A DNA stretch of 64,000 nt. It comes from Novosphingobium meiothermophilum. GTDB lineage: Bacteria > Pseudomonadota > Alphaproteobacteria > Sphingomonadales > Sphingomonadaceae. The notes under the pieces are model-generated. The model searched no databases. It was not told where the DNA came from and saw only the letters and a program-made list of their open reading frames with translations. Location: assembly GCF_003171715.1 (NCBI RefSeq), contig NZ_QGHL01000004.1, positions 434,001 to 498,000 on the forward strand, read 5' to 3'. Both the position numbers and the translations under genes were made by a program. This document shows, piece by piece, positions 62,673 through 64,000 of this stretch (the stretch's first letter is position 1; the number at the start of each line of letters is the position of its first letter).

Positions 62673-63535
62673 ACCGCAAGGCCGGGCTGGGCAGGCTTGC
62701 CGCCCCGGGGCCGAACCGTTGCAAGAAACGGCAGGACCAGCGCCGCCATCACCATCAAGGTGCCGACGCTAGCGTTCAGTCCCTCATCGCTGCCTCCCCA
62801 GATCGGTGGCCCCGCAATGTCGAAATCGAGGACCGAGCCGAACAGGTCCGTTCCCGGATTGGGAACCAGCCCGAAAACCGACCCTTCGGTGATATTCCAG
62901 GCCGCGTGCGCGCCAACGGATGCCGCAATACCGCCTGTGCGCTGCGTCAACAGCCCGAACAGAACGCCCGCCAGCATGATGAACACCAGCGTCACCGGCG
63001 CCCGCGCACCGCCGATGAGGTGGAACAGCGCAAACAGCAGCGCACTTCCCAGAACGCCTGCTATGGCGCCCCGTTGTTCAGCGAGGATCGGCTGAAGCCA
63101 GCCGCGAAACAGCACTTCCTCCATCGAGGCCTGAACCAGTGTGAGCATCATCCCCAGCACGACAAGCAGCCCGAAGCCGGTCATGCCGCTGCCTTCCACC
63201 ACGCCGCCGTTGAGCCAGGACATCAGCAGCGATGCCGCAACGCCGCCGCCTCCGATCAGGATGCCTGCCGCCATCCAGACGCCCGGCGATTGCCCTGCAC
63301 GCAACACCTGGCTGCGACAGAGCCAGCCGCCGATCAGGGCAATCGGCAGCAGAGGCACATAGATCATGAGCATGAACATGGCATAGCGCCAGAGATTGCT
63401 GCCATCGCCCATCAGCGCAGGCGCAAGCGCGATGACAAGGGCTATCCATCCTGACGCGACGAGCAGGCCACCGACAATGGCCGACCATTGCCGCCAGAGC
63501 GGCACCTTTTCGTCACCCGACGAGATTTGCGCCAT
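62669..63535 (-). CDS. CPBP family intramembrane metalloprotease
   Basis: The 288-residue polytopic membrane protein (about seven or eight helices) has all three CPBP/Abi motifs: Glu139-Glu140-x3-Arg144 (EEVLFR), His172 (FALFH) and His210-x3-Asn214 (HAAWN). CPBP proteases process prenylated proteins in eukaryotes and in bacteria are linked to bacteriocin immunity or maturation. I use ATG 63535, inside the 3' end of the DUF4123 gene (23-base overlap), so the two are coupled. Its stop shares CTAG with the convergent M23 gene. Confidence 0.88.
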   Translation of the reverse strand: MAQISSGDEKVPLWRQWSAIVGGLLVASGWIALVIALAPALMGDGSNLWRYAMFMLMIYVPLLPIALIGGWLCRSQVLRAGQSPGVWMAAGILIGGGGVAASLLMSWLNGGVVEGSGMTGFGLLVVLGMMLTLVQASMEEVLFRGWLQPILAEQRGAIAGVLGSALLFALFHLIGGARAPVTLVFIMLAGVLFGLLTQRTGGIAASVGAHAAWNITEGSVFGLVPNPGTDLFGSVLDFDIAGPPIWGGSDEGLNASVGTLMVMAALVLPFLATVRPRGGKPAQPGLAV

Positions 63536-63995
63536 CGAACAATCTCCCCTCGACCAGCCGGTAATGATGCACGGCCGAGCCACCGTTGGCCTCCACCGAG
63601 AACTGCTGCACCCCGGAAAACCAGGGCACGCGCTCCTCAGGTGTCGCCGCGCGGATGAAGGTATTGAAAACGCGCGGATCGTAGAAGCGGAACAGGGCAA
63701 GCATGCCATCGGGCAAGCGGGCTTGCAGAAATCGCCGGAAGTGGCGTTGAAGCCGTTCGATCGACATGTCCGAGAGCACCATAAGCCCCCAGCTTGCGCC
63801 ATGTCCGTGCTGTTGCCACACCCCCAGCAGAGGTTCGGCTGCGTCTATTCGCACGAGCCATGGCGAGGCGGCCAGCAAGCGCGGATCAAGATCGCGCCCC
63901 TTGAACAGACACAGATGCTCGCGGCAGGACCGCACCAGATCTACAAGTCTGGGATCCTGTGCGCAATCGATGATGGCATACCAGACCGGGTCCAT
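63513..63995 (-). CDS. DUF4123 T6SS effector chaperone (adaptor)
   Basis: The 160-residue protein matches the DUF4123 pattern: YAIIDCAQDPRLVDLV, CLFKGRDLDPRL, SPWLVRID, WGLMVLSD, then LQRHFRRFLQARLPDG and FRFYDPRVFNTF. DUF4123 proteins load effectors onto VgrG and are usually encoded next to vgrG and the effector. ATG 63995 is close to the window edge, so a longer N-terminus cannot be excluded. It overlaps the CPBP gene. No effector gene is seen downstream of it, so the cargo is either beyond the window or is the CPBP protein itself. Confidence 0.85.
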   Translation of the reverse strand: MDPVWYAIIDCAQDPRLVDLVRSCREHLCLFKGRDLDPRLLAASPWLVRIDAAEPLLGVWQQHGHGASWGLMVLSDMSIERLQRHFRRFLQARLPDGMLALFRFYDPRVFNTFIRAATPEERVPWFSGVQQFSVEANGGSAVHHYRLVEGRLFDGANLVG

Positions 63996-64000
63996 GCCGT

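Overview
The window is high-GC DNA with densely packed genes, and its gene content suggests an alphaproteobacterium of the Sphingomonadales (Novosphingobium- or Sphingobium-like). The support is two large TonB-dependent receptors (one Oar-like), SIMPL and glyoxalase housekeeping genes, an alphaproteobacterial quinohemoprotein amine dehydrogenase operon and a Rhizobiales-like type VI secretion system (T6SS). Taxonomy is inferred from content only. I saw no tRNA, rRNA, CRISPR array or insertion sequence.

Left part (1-12.5 kb): the 3' end of a DUF885 protein and a convergent MgtC/DUF4010 membrane protein are followed by a compact seven-gene operon in the order qhpA-D-C-B-G-F-E. It encodes quinohemoprotein amine dehydrogenase (QHNDH): the diheme alpha subunit, the radical SAM cross-linker, the gamma subunit that carries the tryptophylquinone, the beta propeller, a flavin monooxygenase, an ABC exporter and a subtilisin-like leader protease. 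The gamma subunit has the exact residue spacing for three Cys-Asp/Glu thioethers and one Cys-Trp quinone cross-link. A TPR-sulfotransferase follows, convergent with an Oar-like TonB-dependent receptor across a strong terminator.

Middle (12.5-31.5 kb): housekeeping genes (metallophosphatase, SIMPL, glyoxalase I, a second TonB receptor, mtgA), then a Crp/Fnr-type regulator with an intact cyclic-nucleotide cassette. Next is a translationally coupled cassette encoding a class III cyclase/AAA/TPR protein, an atypical cytochrome P450, and a 1,023-residue membrane-spanning DyP-type peroxidase. This cassette is the least familiar metabolic unit in the window.

Right part (31.5-64 kb): a nearly complete T6SS. 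Minus strand: OmpA-like, tssA, tssB, tssC, hcp, tagJ, tssE, tssF, tssG, clpV, then an effector-like module (unknown protein, T4-type lysozyme, lipoprotein that may be its immunity protein, PKMT-like methyltransferase). Plus strand: vgrG, DUF6931, fha. Minus strand again: tssK, tssL, tssM, tagF, pppA, ppkA. tssJ is not seen; TssL carries an OmpA-like domain and a separate OmpA-like protein is present. The PpkA/PppA/Fha/TagF set indicates threonine-phosphorylation control, and PpkA and TssL share an N-terminal Arg-Thr motif that is a candidate phospho-docking site. A membrane-anchored M23 peptidase diverges from tssK. At the right edge a DUF4123 effector chaperone overlaps a CPBP membrane protease, which suggests a second effector locus beyond the window.
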